Positions 26,588 to 34,447 of a DNA stretch of 64,000 nt are shown here, piece by piece. The DNA comes from AC-32 sp963763475. Lineage in GTDB: Bacteria; Actinomycetota; Thermoleophilia; Gaiellales; Gaiellaceae. Location of the stretch: the NCBI GenBank assembly GCA_963763475.1, contig CAVXOR010000003.1, positions 310,001 to 374,000 of the forward strand, given 5' to 3'. A program made the position numbers and the translations under genes. The first letter of the stretch is position 1. Each line of letters opens with the position of its first letter. Below the pieces are notes generated by a model. That model worked only from the letters and a program-made list of their open reading frames with translations, searched no databases and was not told the DNA's origin.

Positions 26588-27424
26588 CTCCTCGTCCGGG
26601 ATCGTGTAGGTGTGCTGCTCCTCCGGGAACCGGCCCTCGCGCACGTCCTCGACGTAGGCCTCGAGCGCCCGCGTGGCCTCGGCCGCGAGATCGGCGTAGC
26701 GCTTGACGAACCGCGGCGCCTTGCCCTCGTAGAGGCCGAGCAGGTCGTGCCAGACCAGCACCTGGCCGTCACAGGCGGCTCCGGCACCGATTCCGATCGT
26801 CGGCACCTGCAGCGCCTCGGTCACGTGCGCCGCGACCGGCGCCGGCACCGCCTCCAGCACGACCGCGAAGCAGCCCGCTGCCTCGAGCGCGAGCGCGTCC
26901 TCGTACAGGCGCTCGGCCTTCTCGGCGGTGCGGCCCTGCGCCTTGAAGCCGCCGAGCATCGTCGCCGACTGCGGCGTCAGGCCGACGTGGCCCATCACCG
27001 GCACCCCTGCACCGACGATCGCCTGCACGCGTGAGAGGGTCGGCCCGGCGCCCTCGAGCTTGACGGCATCGGCGCCGGCCTCCTTGACGAAGCGCACGGC
27101 GTTGTCGACCGCGGCCTCGTCGGAGGACTGGAACGAGCCGAACGGCATGTCGGCGATGACGAGCGGCCGCTTGGCCCCGCGCACGACCGCGCGCGTGAGC
27201 ATCAGCAGCTCCTCCATCGTCACGGGCACGGTTGACTCGTTGCCGAGCACGACCATCCCGGCCGAGTCGCCCACGAGCACGAGCTCGACACCGGCCTCGT
27301 CCGCGATCCGGCCGCTGGGGAAGTCGTAGGCAGTCACCATCGCGAGCTTCTGCCCGCGCCGCTTCAGCTCGGCGAGCTCGGTCAACGGCAGCTTGCCGTG
27401 GGTCCAGGACGCGTACTTGCTCAC
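26531..27424 (-). CDS. panB: 3-methyl-2-oxobutanoate hydroxymethyltransferase
   Basis: PanB of 297 residues, which adds a hydroxymethyl group from 5,10-methylene-THF to alpha-ketoisovalerate, making ketopantoate for pantothenate and CoA. Family motifs are LAMVTAYDFPSGRIADEAGV, VLVGDSAGMVVLGNESTVPV with the metal-binding Asp, ADMPFGSFQ, VKLEGAG, MGHVGLTPQS and the catalytic-region IGIGAG. The C-terminal tail (from about residue 262) is extended and overlaps the Yip1 gene on the opposite strand. The GTG start overlaps the panC stop, so panC and panB are translated in tandem. coaE upstream in the window serves the same pathway end point. Confidence 0.96.
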   Translation of the reverse strand: MSKYASWTHGKLPLTELAELKRRGQKLAMVTAYDFPSGRIADEAGVELVLVGDSAGMVVLGNESTVPVTMEELLMLTRAVVRGAKRPLVIADMPFGSFQSSDEAAVDNAVRFVKEAGADAVKLEGAGPTLSRVQAIVGAGVPVMGHVGLTPQSATMLGGFKAQGRTAEKAERLYEDALALEAAGCFAVVLEAVPAPVAAHVTEALQVPTIGIGAGAACDGQVLVWHDLLGLYEGKAPRFVKRYADLAAEATRALEAYVEDVREGRFPEEQHTYTIPDEELEAFEAGLPAHRAQAQHE

Positions 27425-28161
27425 GTTCGGTCTCCTTCCAGGATGACATTGTCGATCAAACGCGTGTTGCCGACTCGCACTGCCGCTGCGAGAACGCGTG
27501 GCTCGAAGTCGGCCTCTTCGAAGTAGTCCACCTCGAGCCCGTCGAGCAGGCCGCGGTCGCGTGTCTTGAGCGCGCGGGGGAGGGCCAGGGCCCGCTCGCG
27601 CTCCTCCGGCGAGAGGTAGGCGTTGCGCGAGGAGAGCGCGAGGCCGTGGGCGTCGCGCACTGTCGGCACGACGCGGATCTCGACCGGGACGGCCAGGTCG
27701 TGCGCCATCCGGCGCACGACGGCGACCTGCTGGGCGTCTTTCTGACCGAAGTAGGCGCGGCGGGGGCGGACGAGGTTGAAGAGCTTCAGGCAGACGGTCG
27801 CGACGCCGCGGAAGTGGCCGGGACGATGCTCGCCCTCGAGCATCGCGCCGAGCCGCTCGACCTCGACCCAGGTCTGGAAGCCGGGCGGGTAGATCTCCTC
27901 GCGCGGGGGGACGAAGAGCACGTCGACCCCCGCCGCCTCGGCGAGTTCGGCGTCGCGGGCCTCGTTGCGCGGGTAGGCCGCCAGGTCCTCGCCCTCACCG
28001 AACTGGGCCGGGTTGACGAACAGGCTGGCGACGACGAGCTGGTTCTCCTCGCGCGCGGCCCGGAAGAGCGCGAGGTGGCCTTCGTGGAAGGCGCCCATCG
28101 TCGGGACGAGGCCGATCTCGCCCTGGCGCGGGAGCTCGGCTGCCGCGCGGACGACCTTCAT
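27421..28161 (-). CDS. panC: Pantoate--beta-alanine ligase (short form)
   Basis: PanC joins pantoate and beta-alanine using ATP. The nucleotidyltransferase motifs are present: VPTMGAFHEGHLALFRAARE, LFVNPAQFGEGEDL, HFRGVATVCLKLFNL, YFGQKDAQQVAVVRRM and the KMSKS-like LSSRNAYLS. At 246 residues it is about 35 shorter than the E. coli enzyme. The missing part is the helical stretch between the LPRAL segment and the C-terminal beta unit VDYFEEADFEP. The catalytic core is intact, so activity is likely. It sits between DUF2520 and panB with four-base overlaps on both sides. Confidence 0.94.
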   Translation of the reverse strand: MKVVRAAAELPRQGEIGLVPTMGAFHEGHLALFRAAREENQLVVASLFVNPAQFGEGEDLAAYPRNEARDAELAEAAGVDVLFVPPREEIYPPGFQTWVEVERLGAMLEGEHRPGHFRGVATVCLKLFNLVRPRRAYFGQKDAQQVAVVRRMAHDLAVPVEIRVVPTVRDAHGLALSSRNAYLSPEERERALALPRALKTRDRGLLDGLEVDYFEEADFEPRVLAAAVRVGNTRLIDNVILEGDRT

Positions 28162-28820
28162 CGCGCGGTCGCCTCCGCCAAGACGTCGTAGAGCGGCTCC
28201 AGGTCTGGCCGCGCGTTCTGGATCGCCTCGCGGTGGGCCTCGACCGTGGCCCAGTCGCCGCGCTCGATCGGGCCGGTCAGCTCGAAACCGTTCTCGATCG
28301 TCCGGCGCATCAGCGGCTCCAGCGCCTCCGGCGGCGCGCCGGCCGCGGCGACGAGCGAGGCCGCCGCCTCGTGCAGCGTGACGAGGAAGTTCGACGCCAT
28401 CGCCGCACCGGCGTGGTAGAGCGGCCGCTCCGAGTCGTCGAGCTCGAACGGCTCGAGTCCGAGCGTCCGCGCGAGCTCCAGGGCCTGTTCGCGCGCCTCG
28501 TCCGTCTCGGCAGTGACGGCCGCCCAGGCGCCGTCGAGCTGTTCGGGCCCCCGCGTGCGCGTGAACGTCTGCAGCGGGTGGAGCGAGAAGCGCCGTTCGT
28601 GCGGATCGAGCGCGGAGAGCGGGGTCGCTCCCGAGACGTGTCCGATCCACCCGCGCCCCGGGGGCAGACCCCGGGCCACCTCCCGAATGGCCGTGTCCGG
28701 AACGCAGAGGAGCGTCAGTTCGGCCTCGTCCCCGCGCAGCTCGACGCCGCGCTCCTCGAGGCGCGCGGCAATGGCCGTGCCCACACGGCCGCGACCGATC
28801 ACGTTGACGCTCTTGACCAT
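28158..28820 (-). CDS. Rossmann-fold DUF2520 protein, first gene of the pan operon
   Basis: The 220-residue protein has an N-terminal NAD(P)-binding Rossmann motif (VIGRGRVGTAIAARLEERG) and the DUF2520 C-terminal helical domain (LYHAGAAMASNFLVTLHEAA). The overall plan resembles 6-phosphogluconate/ketopantoate-type dehydrogenases. Genes of this family often sit next to panC and panB. Because no panE or ilvC-type ketopantoate reductase is seen here, it is tempting to suggest that this protein reduces ketopantoate, but that is inference. GGAG lies before the ATG, and TATCCG further upstream may be the operon -10 box. It overlaps panC by ATGA. Confidence 0.8.
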   Translation of the reverse strand: MVKSVNVIGRGRVGTAIAARLEERGVELRGDEAELTLLCVPDTAIREVARGLPPGRGWIGHVSGATPLSALDPHERRFSLHPLQTFTRTRGPEQLDGAWAAVTAETDEAREQALELARTLGLEPFELDDSERPLYHAGAAMASNFLVTLHEAAASLVAAAGAPPEALEPLMRRTIENGFELTGPIERGDWATVEAHREAIQNARPDLEPLYDVLAEATAR

Positions 28821-28862
28821 CCAAAGCTCCAGTTCCGTAGCGGATACCGGGCGCGGCGAAGT

Positions 28863-29423
28863 CTAGCCCGCGAGGCGCTGCTCGAGCGCGCGCCGGGTCT
28901 CCGGCCAGGTCTCGACCGTGACCGCGTACCAGGCCGAGTCGCGCCGCTCGCCGTCGCGGACGACCATGTGCCAGCGGTGGATCCCCTCGAACTCGGACGG
29001 GAGCGCCGCGAGAGCCGCGCGTGCACGTTCGTTGAGCGCGTCCGTCTTGAACTCGACCCGCAACGCGCCGGCCTGCTCGAACGCGTGGAGCAGCAGCAGG
29101 TACTTCGCCTCCGTGTTCGCGCCGGTTCCCCACGCCGAGGGGTTGAGCCACGTGTTGCCGATCTCGAGCCGGCGGTGCTCCGGCGCGAGCGCGAGGTAAC
29201 TGGTCGAGCCGATCACCTCGCCGTCCCGCAGCACCGCGAACGGCCGCCGGTCCGCTTGCGGCCGCAGCACGTCTGCGATCCAGACGTCGAGGTCGCGCGT
29301 CCACATCCAACGCCACGTCCGCTCGTCGGCCGCCGCCGTGCGCAGACCGTCCTCGTGCTCGGGCCCGACCGGCTCGAGCGTGACAAGCCGGCCCGCAAGC
29401 CGCACAGCGAGGTCTTCGAACAT
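28863..29423 (-). CDS. GNAT acetyltransferase, RimJ/RimL-like
   Basis: About 186 residues from ATG 29423 (a second ATG at 29432 adds three). The pattern is that of the RimJ/RimL or Acetyltransf_3 group: an N-terminal substrate half (LVTLEPVGPEHEDGLRTAAA), beta strands around FAVLRDGEVIGSTSYL, LEIGNTWLNPSAWGTGANTE as the acetyl-CoA loop, and VEFKTDALNERARAALAALP as helix alpha4. It probably acetylates an amino group of a small molecule or protein N terminus. It is divergent from the histidine kinase, with only 21 bases between the starts. Confidence 0.85.
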   Translation of the reverse strand: MFEDLAVRLAGRLVTLEPVGPEHEDGLRTAAADERTWRWMWTRDLDVWIADVLRPQADRRPFAVLRDGEVIGSTSYLALAPEHRRLEIGNTWLNPSAWGTGANTEAKYLLLLHAFEQAGALRVEFKTDALNERARAALAALPSEFEGIHRWHMVVRDGERRDSAWYAVTVETWPETRRALEQRLAG

Positions 29424-29444
29424 TGGTGGCATGATGAACGAGAA

Positions 29445-31067
29445 GTGGGCCGTCACCGGGGGGTTGAAAAGTCCGAGCTGCTGTTGTCTGCAGCGCGGTA
29501 CCTGAACGAGACGCTCGAGCTGGAGCGCGTCTACGACCGCTTCCACGAGCTGCTCACCGACGCGGTCCCGCACAACGGCGTGATCGTCTCCTCGTTCGAT
29601 CCAGAGACCGACCTGATCAGCTGCGACTACGCCTGGGTGGACGGCGGGAAGCTCGACCCCGCGATCCTGCCGCCGCTACCGCTGAACCGTGAGGGCGGGA
29701 TGCAGAGCCGAGTCATCACCAGTGGCGAGCCGCTGCTCCAGAACGACGTGCCCGAGCAGGTCAAGGACCCCGCCGGCGTCTACTACGACGTCGACCGCGA
29801 GGGCCACGTGCGCAAGCTGCCCGACGAGGGACCGCCCGGGGTCCAGTCGGCGCTGATGCTCCCGGTCAAGCACGAGGGCGAGGTGGTCGGGGTCGTCCAG
29901 CTGATGCACGAGACCGTCCGCTACGACGACGAGCAGCTCGACCTGGCCGAGGGCCTGGTCAGCCTGATGGCCGCGGCCGTCCGCAACGCGCGGCTACACG
30001 AGGAAGGACAAGCCGAGGCCGCGGCCAGGGCGCGGGCGGAAGCGATGGCGGCAGCGCGCGAGCAGGCGGCCCGCGTGCTCGAGGCGGTCGGCGACGGCGT
30101 GATGATGGTCGACCCGGAAGGCGTGCTCCGCTTCTGGAACCGCGCGGCGGAGCTCGTGACCGGCCGGGCGCGCGACGACGCGGTCGGCCGTGCCGCCGGT
30201 GAATTGCTGGCGGACTGGAAGACGATCGCCGCCCAGATCCCGATCTCCGAGGAAGCCGAGCTGGCGCGCCCGGTGACGCTCCCGGTCGAGGTGGACGGCA
30301 GCGAGCTATGGCTCTCGTTCGTGGCCGTGCGCAGCCCGAACGGCATCGTCTACACCTTCCGGGACCTCACGCTCGACCGCGGGCTCGAGGCCGCCAAGAG
30401 CGACTTCATCGCGACGCTCTCGCATGAGCTGCGCACGCCGATGACGGCCGTCCTCGGCGCGGCGAAGACGCTCCTGCGCGACGACATCGTGCTCACGCCG
30501 GAGCGGCGCCAGCAGCTGCTCGAGATGATCGGCGCGCAGGGCACACGGCTGACGCAGATCACCGAGGAGGTGCTGCTCGCCAACCGTCTGGACCGCGGCG
30601 ACCTGCGGATCGACAGCGAGCGGGTCGACCTGTCGCAGCTCGTCGGCCATGCCATCGAGACGATGAGCCACGACGCCCCCGAGTCGATCTCGCTGACCGC
30701 CGCGGGGAACGGCTCGGCCGAGGCGCTCGGGGATCGCGACCGGATCGAGCAGGTGCTCGTCAACCTGATCGACAACGCCGTCAAGTACTCGCCGGAGGGC
30801 GGGGAAGTCGTCGTCCGTACCGTGCCGGCGGCGGCGAGCGTGCGCGTCGAGGTCGCCGACCAGGGGATGGGGATCCCGCCGGCCGAGCAGGACGCGGTCT
30901 TCGAGAAGTTCTACCGCGGCGACCCGCAGCACCTGGCCGTGCCGGGCGGCACCGGCCTGGGGCTCTACATCTGCCGCGAGCTGGTGCAGCGCATGGGCGG
31001 CACGATCGGCGTCCGCTCGCGCCCGGGCGAAGGCTCGACCTTCTGGTTCGAGCTGCCCAAGGCGTAG
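29445..31067 (+). CDS. Sensor histidine kinase with GAF and PAS domains
   Basis: 540 residues starting at GTG 29445, nine bases after CATGAT (leaderless geometry). No membrane helices are visible. Order: GAF domain (about residues 15-180), a short coiled coil rich in Ala/Arg/Glu, a PAS domain (about 205-310, VLEAVGDGVMMVDPEGVLRF), HisKA (FIATLSHELRTPMTAVLGAA, phospho-acceptor His near 327) and HATPase (N-box NLIDNAVKYSPEGG, G boxes DQGMGIPPAEQ and GTGLGLYICREL). It is a cytosolic two-component sensor whose ligand or redox cue is unknown. No response regulator gene is adjacent, so it is an orphan. Confidence 0.92.
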   Translation: MGRHRGVEKSELLLSAARYLNETLELERVYDRFHELLTDAVPHNGVIVSSFDPETDLISCDYAWVDGGKLDPAILPPLPLNREGGMQSRVITSGEPLLQNDVPEQVKDPAGVYYDVDREGHVRKLPDEGPPGVQSALMLPVKHEGEVVGVVQLMHETVRYDDEQLDLAEGLVSLMAAAVRNARLHEEGQAEAAARARAEAMAAAREQAARVLEAVGDGVMMVDPEGVLRFWNRAAELVTGRARDDAVGRAAGELLADWKTIAAQIPISEEAELARPVTLPVEVDGSELWLSFVAVRSPNGIVYTFRDLTLDRGLEAAKSDFIATLSHELRTPMTAVLGAAKTLLRDDIVLTPERRQQLLEMIGAQGTRLTQITEEVLLANRLDRGDLRIDSERVDLSQLVGHAIETMSHDAPESISLTAAGNGSAEALGDRDRIEQVLVNLIDNAVKYSPEGGEVVVRTVPAAASVRVEVADQGMGIPPAEQDAVFEKFYRGDPQHLAVPGGTGLGLYICRELVQRMGGTIGVRSRPGEGSTFWFELPKA

Positions 31068-31141
31068 GTGAAAGCCGACGCCTTTGGCGCGACGTCCGAC
31101 CGCAGGTCGAACATAGGCACCCGTTGCTAGGGTCTCTCACG

Positions 31142-31348
31142 GTGCCGATCTACGAATACGTCTGCATGGAGTGCGAGTCGCACTTCGAGGAGCTCGTCCG
31201 GAACGGCGAAGAGCCGGACTGCCCGGACTGCACCTCCGCGAACGTGCGCAAGCAGTTCTCGGTCTTCGCGACGCACGGCACCGCCGAGCAGCCCAGCTTC
31301 GGATCTTCCGGCGGGTGCTGTGGCGGTTCGTGTGGCTGCGGCCATTGA
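31142..31348 (+). CDS. FmdB-family zinc ribbon protein
   Basis: A 68-residue protein starting PIYEYVCMECESHFEEL, with two CxxC pairs (CMEC and CPDC) typical of the FmdB/CxxC_CxxC_SSSS putative regulator family, then a Gly/Ser/Cys-rich tail with clustered cysteines (GGCCGGSCGCGH) that could bind metal. The function is unknown. GTG 31142 is chosen because the protein then begins at the conserved PIYEY block, and TAGGGT ends eight bases upstream. Its 3' end overlaps the start of the uracil-DNA glycosylase gene. Confidence 0.85.
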   Translation: MPIYEYVCMECESHFEELVRNGEEPDCPDCTSANVRKQFSVFATHGTAEQPSFGSSGGCCGGSCGCGH

Positions 31349-31997
31349 GCACCCGCTGACCGAGCTCGAGGCGTTCGGGCGCCAGGTCGCGGGCTGCACG
31401 CGCTGCCGGCTCGCGCAGGGCCGCACGCAGGTCGTCTTCGGGATCGGCGACCCGCAGGCCGACCTGATGTTCGTCGGCGAGGCCCCGGGCTTCCACGAGG
31501 ACAAGCAGGGCTACCCGTTCGTCGGCCAGGCCGGGAAGCTGCTCGACAAGCTGCTCGCCGGGATCGGGCTCGAGCGCTCGAACGTCTACATCGCCAACGT
31601 GCTCAAGTGCCGCCCGCCGGGCAACCGCGACCCGGCCCCGGACGAGATCCAGGCCTGCGAGAGCCACCTCTTCCGGCAGATCGAGCTGATCCGGCCGCGG
31701 GTGGTGGCGACGCTCGGCAACTTCGCCACCAAGCTGCTCTCGGGCAAGCCGACCGGGATCACGCGCGTGCACGGCGCCGAGCAGGAGGTCACGCTCGGCG
31801 GTAGCCGCGTGCTGCTCTACCCGCTCTACCACCCGGCCGCCGCTCTCTACACGCCGAGGATGCTGCAGGTGCTGGAGCAGGACTTCGCGCGGCTACCGGA
31901 GCTGCTCGGCCGGCCGGCCGCCGAGCCAGTGCCGGTCGCGCCGCTGCTGGCACCCGTTGCACCGGAACCGGCCGCCGTTCAGCTCGGCCTCTTCTAG
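31320..31997 (+). CDS. Uracil-DNA glycosylase, family 4 (iron-sulfur type)
   Basis: The 225-residue protein removes uracil from DNA formed by cytosine deamination. Family 4 features are GCTRCRLAQGRTQVVFGIGD with two Fe-S cysteines, motif A MFVGEAPGFHEDKQGYPFVG, further cysteines in NVLKCRPPGNRDP and QACESHL, and motif B LYPLYHPAAALYTP. The C-terminal 30 residues (Ala/Pro-rich, ending AVQLGLF) are extra to the core and end in a motif like a clamp-binding peptide (QLGLF). The GTG at 31320 lies inside the FmdB gene, and GTG 31332 is another candidate. It is followed immediately by the tsa genes. Confidence 0.92.
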   Translation: MAVRVAAAIEHPLTELEAFGRQVAGCTRCRLAQGRTQVVFGIGDPQADLMFVGEAPGFHEDKQGYPFVGQAGKLLDKLLAGIGLERSNVYIANVLKCRPPGNRDPAPDEIQACESHLFRQIELIRPRVVATLGNFATKLLSGKPTGITRVHGAEQEVTLGGSRVLLYPLYHPAAALYTPRMLQVLEQDFARLPELLGRPAAEPVPVAPLLAPVAPEPAAVQLGLF

Positions 31998-32000
31998 GCG

Positions 32001-32462
32001 ATGGAGCTGATCTCCGCCTCGCCGGCGGAGACGGAGGCGCTCGCGGCGGCACTGGCCGGGGAACTACGCCCGGGCGACGTGGTGACGGTCTCCGGCGAGC
32101 TCGGCAGCGGCAAGACGACCTTCGTCCGCGGAGCCTGCCGGGCGCTCGGGGTCACGGTCCCGGTCACGAGCCCGACCTTCACGATCGGCCACCGCTACCC
32201 ATCCGAGCCGGTCGACGTGTCGCATCTCGACCTCTACCGCTTCCAGGGCTTCTCGGCGGCCGAATGGGGCGACCTGGAGCCGTACTTCGAAGACGCGATC
32301 TGCTTCGTCGAATGGCCCGAGGCGGCGGGCGGCGCACTCCCGGCGGCGCGCGTGGAGGTACGTTTGTCGCATATGGATCGCGCGCACAGGATGATCGTGC
32401 TGGCCAGCCCCGAATCGTCGCTGCTCGAGCGTTTGTCCGGGGGTGCTGACACTCGCGTTTGA
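32001..32462 (+). CDS. tsaE: tRNA t6A modification ATPase TsaE
   Basis: TsaE of 153 residues with Walker A SGELGSGKTTFVRGACRALG, the family block VTSPTFTIGHRYPSEPVDVSHLDLYR (positions about 53-78) and the Walker B-like CFVEWPE. It is the ATPase that resets the TsaB-TsaD complex during synthesis of N6-threonylcarbamoyladenosine at position 37 of ANN-reading tRNAs. It starts three bases after the glycosylase stop and overlaps tsaB by 20 bases, forming a tight tsaE-tsaB-rimI-tsaD unit. TsaC/YrdC, the first enzyme, is not in the window. Confidence 0.95.
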   Translation: MELISASPAETEALAAALAGELRPGDVVTVSGELGSGKTTFVRGACRALGVTVPVTSPTFTIGHRYPSEPVDVSHLDLYRFQGFSAAEWGDLEPYFEDAICFVEWPEAAGGALPAARVEVRLSHMDRAHRMIVLASPESSLLERLSGGADTRV

Positions 32463-33027
32463 CACCGCGACGAGCGCCGCGACGACCGCGCTCGTCCGGG
32501 ACGGGGAGGTGCTGGGAGAGCGAGTCTCCCGGGCCGTCGCCGTGCTCGAGGACGCCGACCAGCTGCTGCGCGAAAGCGGTGCCGAGCGGGCGGAGCTGAC
32601 CGGGATCGTCGTCGGCACCGGGCCGGGAAGCTTCACGGGGCTGCGGCTCGGGCTGGCGACTGCCCGCGGGCTGGCACTTGCGCTCGACCTGCCCGCCGCG
32701 GGCGTCCCGACGCTCGACGCGCTCGCAGCCGGGGCCCCGGGCGCGCTGCCGGTCGTGGACGGCGGTAGGCGCGAGGTCTTCACGCTCGTCGACGGCGAGC
32801 CTGCGGTCTGCGTGCCGCAGGACGTGCGCGGCCCGCTCTGCGTCGGCGACGGCGCTGTCCGCTACCGGACCGTCCTGGAGGCCAACGGCGCGGAGGTCCC
32901 CCCCGACGACGACGAGCGCCACGTGCCGCGGGCCCGCTTCCACGCACAGCTGGCCCGCGACTTCGGCCCGGCCGGGGAGCTCGAGCCGCTCTACCTGCGC
33001 ATCCCCGACGCCGAGCGAAGCGCGTGA
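32443..33027 (+). CDS. tsaB: tRNA t6A modification scaffold TsaB
   Basis: The 194-residue ASKHA-fold protein begins LTLAFDTATSAATTALVRDG and contains the conserved GIVVGTGPGSFTGLRLGLATARGLALAL block. It pairs with TsaD and stimulates t6A synthesis but lacks the metal site. The segment after GERVSRAVAVLEDADQLLRE is shorter than usual and lacks the HAEELLP-type motif, a local deletion that may be genuine. The GTG start lies in tsaE, and the 3' end overlaps rimI by GTGA. Confidence 0.93.
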   Translation: MLTLAFDTATSAATTALVRDGEVLGERVSRAVAVLEDADQLLRESGAERAELTGIVVGTGPGSFTGLRLGLATARGLALALDLPAAGVPTLDALAAGAPGALPVVDGGRREVFTLVDGEPAVCVPQDVRGPLCVGDGAVRYRTVLEANGAEVPPDDDERHVPRARFHAQLARDFGPAGELEPLYLRIPDAERSA

Positions 33028-33497
33028 CCGAGGTCGAGCTCCGCCGGCTCGAGCTGCGCGACCTGAACGCGATCGAGGAGATCGAGCGCAGCTCCTACCC
33101 GACGCCCTGGTCGCGCTCGATGTTCGCGAGCGAACTGGCCAAGCCGTCCTCGCTCTGCCTGGGCGCCTTCGAGCCCGAGACCGAGAAGCTGATCGGCTAC
33201 CTGATCATCTCCCGCTACGTTGACGCCTGGCATGTGATGAACGTGGCGGTCGACCCCGAGCGGCGCCGCCAGGGGATCGCGTCGCTGCTGCTGAACCGGC
33301 TCTTCGAGCTGACCGCCGGCCGCTCGCGGCGCGGCTACACGCTCGAGGTGCGCGTCTCGAACGCGGGCGCGATCAAGCTCTACGAGGAACTCGGCTTCCG
33401 CCCGCGCGGCGTGCGTCGCGGCTACTACACCGACAACCGCGAGGACGCGCTGATCATGTGGAAGGACCCGGTTTCCGAACCGGCCACACGCTCCTGA
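33024..33497 (+). CDS. rimI: Ribosomal protein S18 alanine N-acetyltransferase RimI
   Basis: The 157-residue GNAT protein of RimI type has IEEIERSSYPTPWSRSMFAS at the N terminus (substrate side), VMNVAVDPERRRQGIASLLL as the acetyl-CoA loop, and EVRVSNAGAIKLYEELGFRP then GYYTDNREDALIMWKD. It acetylates the N-terminal Ala of ribosomal protein S18 and sometimes other proteins. Its position between tsaB and tsaD is the classic arrangement in bacteria. It overlaps tsaD by 40 bases in another frame. Confidence 0.93.
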   Translation: MTEVELRRLELRDLNAIEEIERSSYPTPWSRSMFASELAKPSSLCLGAFEPETEKLIGYLIISRYVDAWHVMNVAVDPERRRQGIASLLLNRLFELTAGRSRRGYTLEVRVSNAGAIKLYEELGFRPRGVRRGYYTDNREDALIMWKDPVSEPATRS

Positions 33498-34447
33498 TCC
33501 TCGGGCTCGAGACCTCCTGCGACGAGACCGCGGCGGCGCTGCTGGAGGGCGGCGCGATCCGCTCGAACGTCGTCTCCTCGCAGGCCGACCTGCACGCGCG
33601 CTTCGGCGGCGTGGTGCCAGAGGTTGCTTCGCGGCGGCACCTCGAGCTCGTCCTGCCGGTGCTCGAGGAGGCGCTCTGCGGTCGGTCGCTCGACGAGGTC
33701 GACACGATCGCGGTCACGCAGGGCCCCGGGCTGATCGGCGCGCTGCTCGTCGGGCTGAGCGCGGCGAAGGCGCTTGCCTGGGGCCGTGGCCTGCCGCTCG
33801 TGCCGGTCAACCACCTGCACGGTCACGTGGCCTCGCTCTACCTCGAGCCGGAGCCGCTCGTACCCCCGTTTCTCTGCCTGCTCGCCAGCGGCGGGCATAC
33901 GCTGCTCGTGGACGTGCCCGAGCACGGAGCCTTCCGCCCGATCGGAACGACGCTCGACGACGCGGCCGGCGAGGCCTTCGACAAGGGTGCGAGGCTGCTC
34001 GGCCTCGGCTACCCGGGCGGCGCCGAGATCGACCGGCTCGCGGGCGAGGGCGATTCCGAGGCGTTCGACTTCCCGGTCGCGCGAGTCCCCGGGCTCGACT
34101 TTTCCTTCTCCGGCGTCAAGACCGCGCTTCTGTACGAGGTGCGCGGGCTCGGCGACCAGCTGGAGGCACGGCGCGCCGATCTGGCGGCCAGCTACCAGCG
34201 CGCGATCGTGCGAGCGCTCGTCCAGCGGACGCTCGAGGCGGCCGAGCGAACCGGGGCCGAGCGGCTCGCCGTCGTCGGCGGCGTGGCCGCGAACTCGGAG
34301 CTCCGCGCCGCCCTTCCGGACGCGACCGCACCGCCGCTTGCCCTCTGCACCGACAACGCCGCGATGATCGCCTCGGCGGCGAGATGGGTCGAGGCAATCC
34401 CACCGCCTGGTTATCTTGCGCTCGATGCCTATGCGTCGGCTCTCTGA
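33458..34447 (+). CDS. tsaD: tRNA N6-adenosine threonylcarbamoyltransferase TsaD
   Basis: TsaD of 329 residues transfers the threonylcarbamoyl group to A37 of tRNA. ASKHA motifs are GLETSCDETAAALLEGG, VTQGPGLIGALLVGLSAAKA, the metal-binding HxxxH in VNHLHGHVASL, LASGGHTLLVDV, AGEAFDKGARLLGLGYPGG and the C-terminal AVVGGVAANSELR with NAAMIASAA. GTG 33458 gives an 11-residue lead before LILGLETS. It lies within rimI, implying coupled translation. The 3' end overlaps the start of the subtilase gene. Confidence 0.95.
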   Translation: MEGPGFRTGHTLLILGLETSCDETAAALLEGGAIRSNVVSSQADLHARFGGVVPEVASRRHLELVLPVLEEALCGRSLDEVDTIAVTQGPGLIGALLVGLSAAKALAWGRGLPLVPVNHLHGHVASLYLEPEPLVPPFLCLLASGGHTLLVDVPEHGAFRPIGTTLDDAAGEAFDKGARLLGLGYPGGAEIDRLAGEGDSEAFDFPVARVPGLDFSFSGVKTALLYEVRGLGDQLEARRADLAASYQRAIVRALVQRTLEAAERTGAERLAVVGGVAANSELRAALPDATAPPLALCTDNAAMIASAARWVEAIPPPGYLALDAYASAL

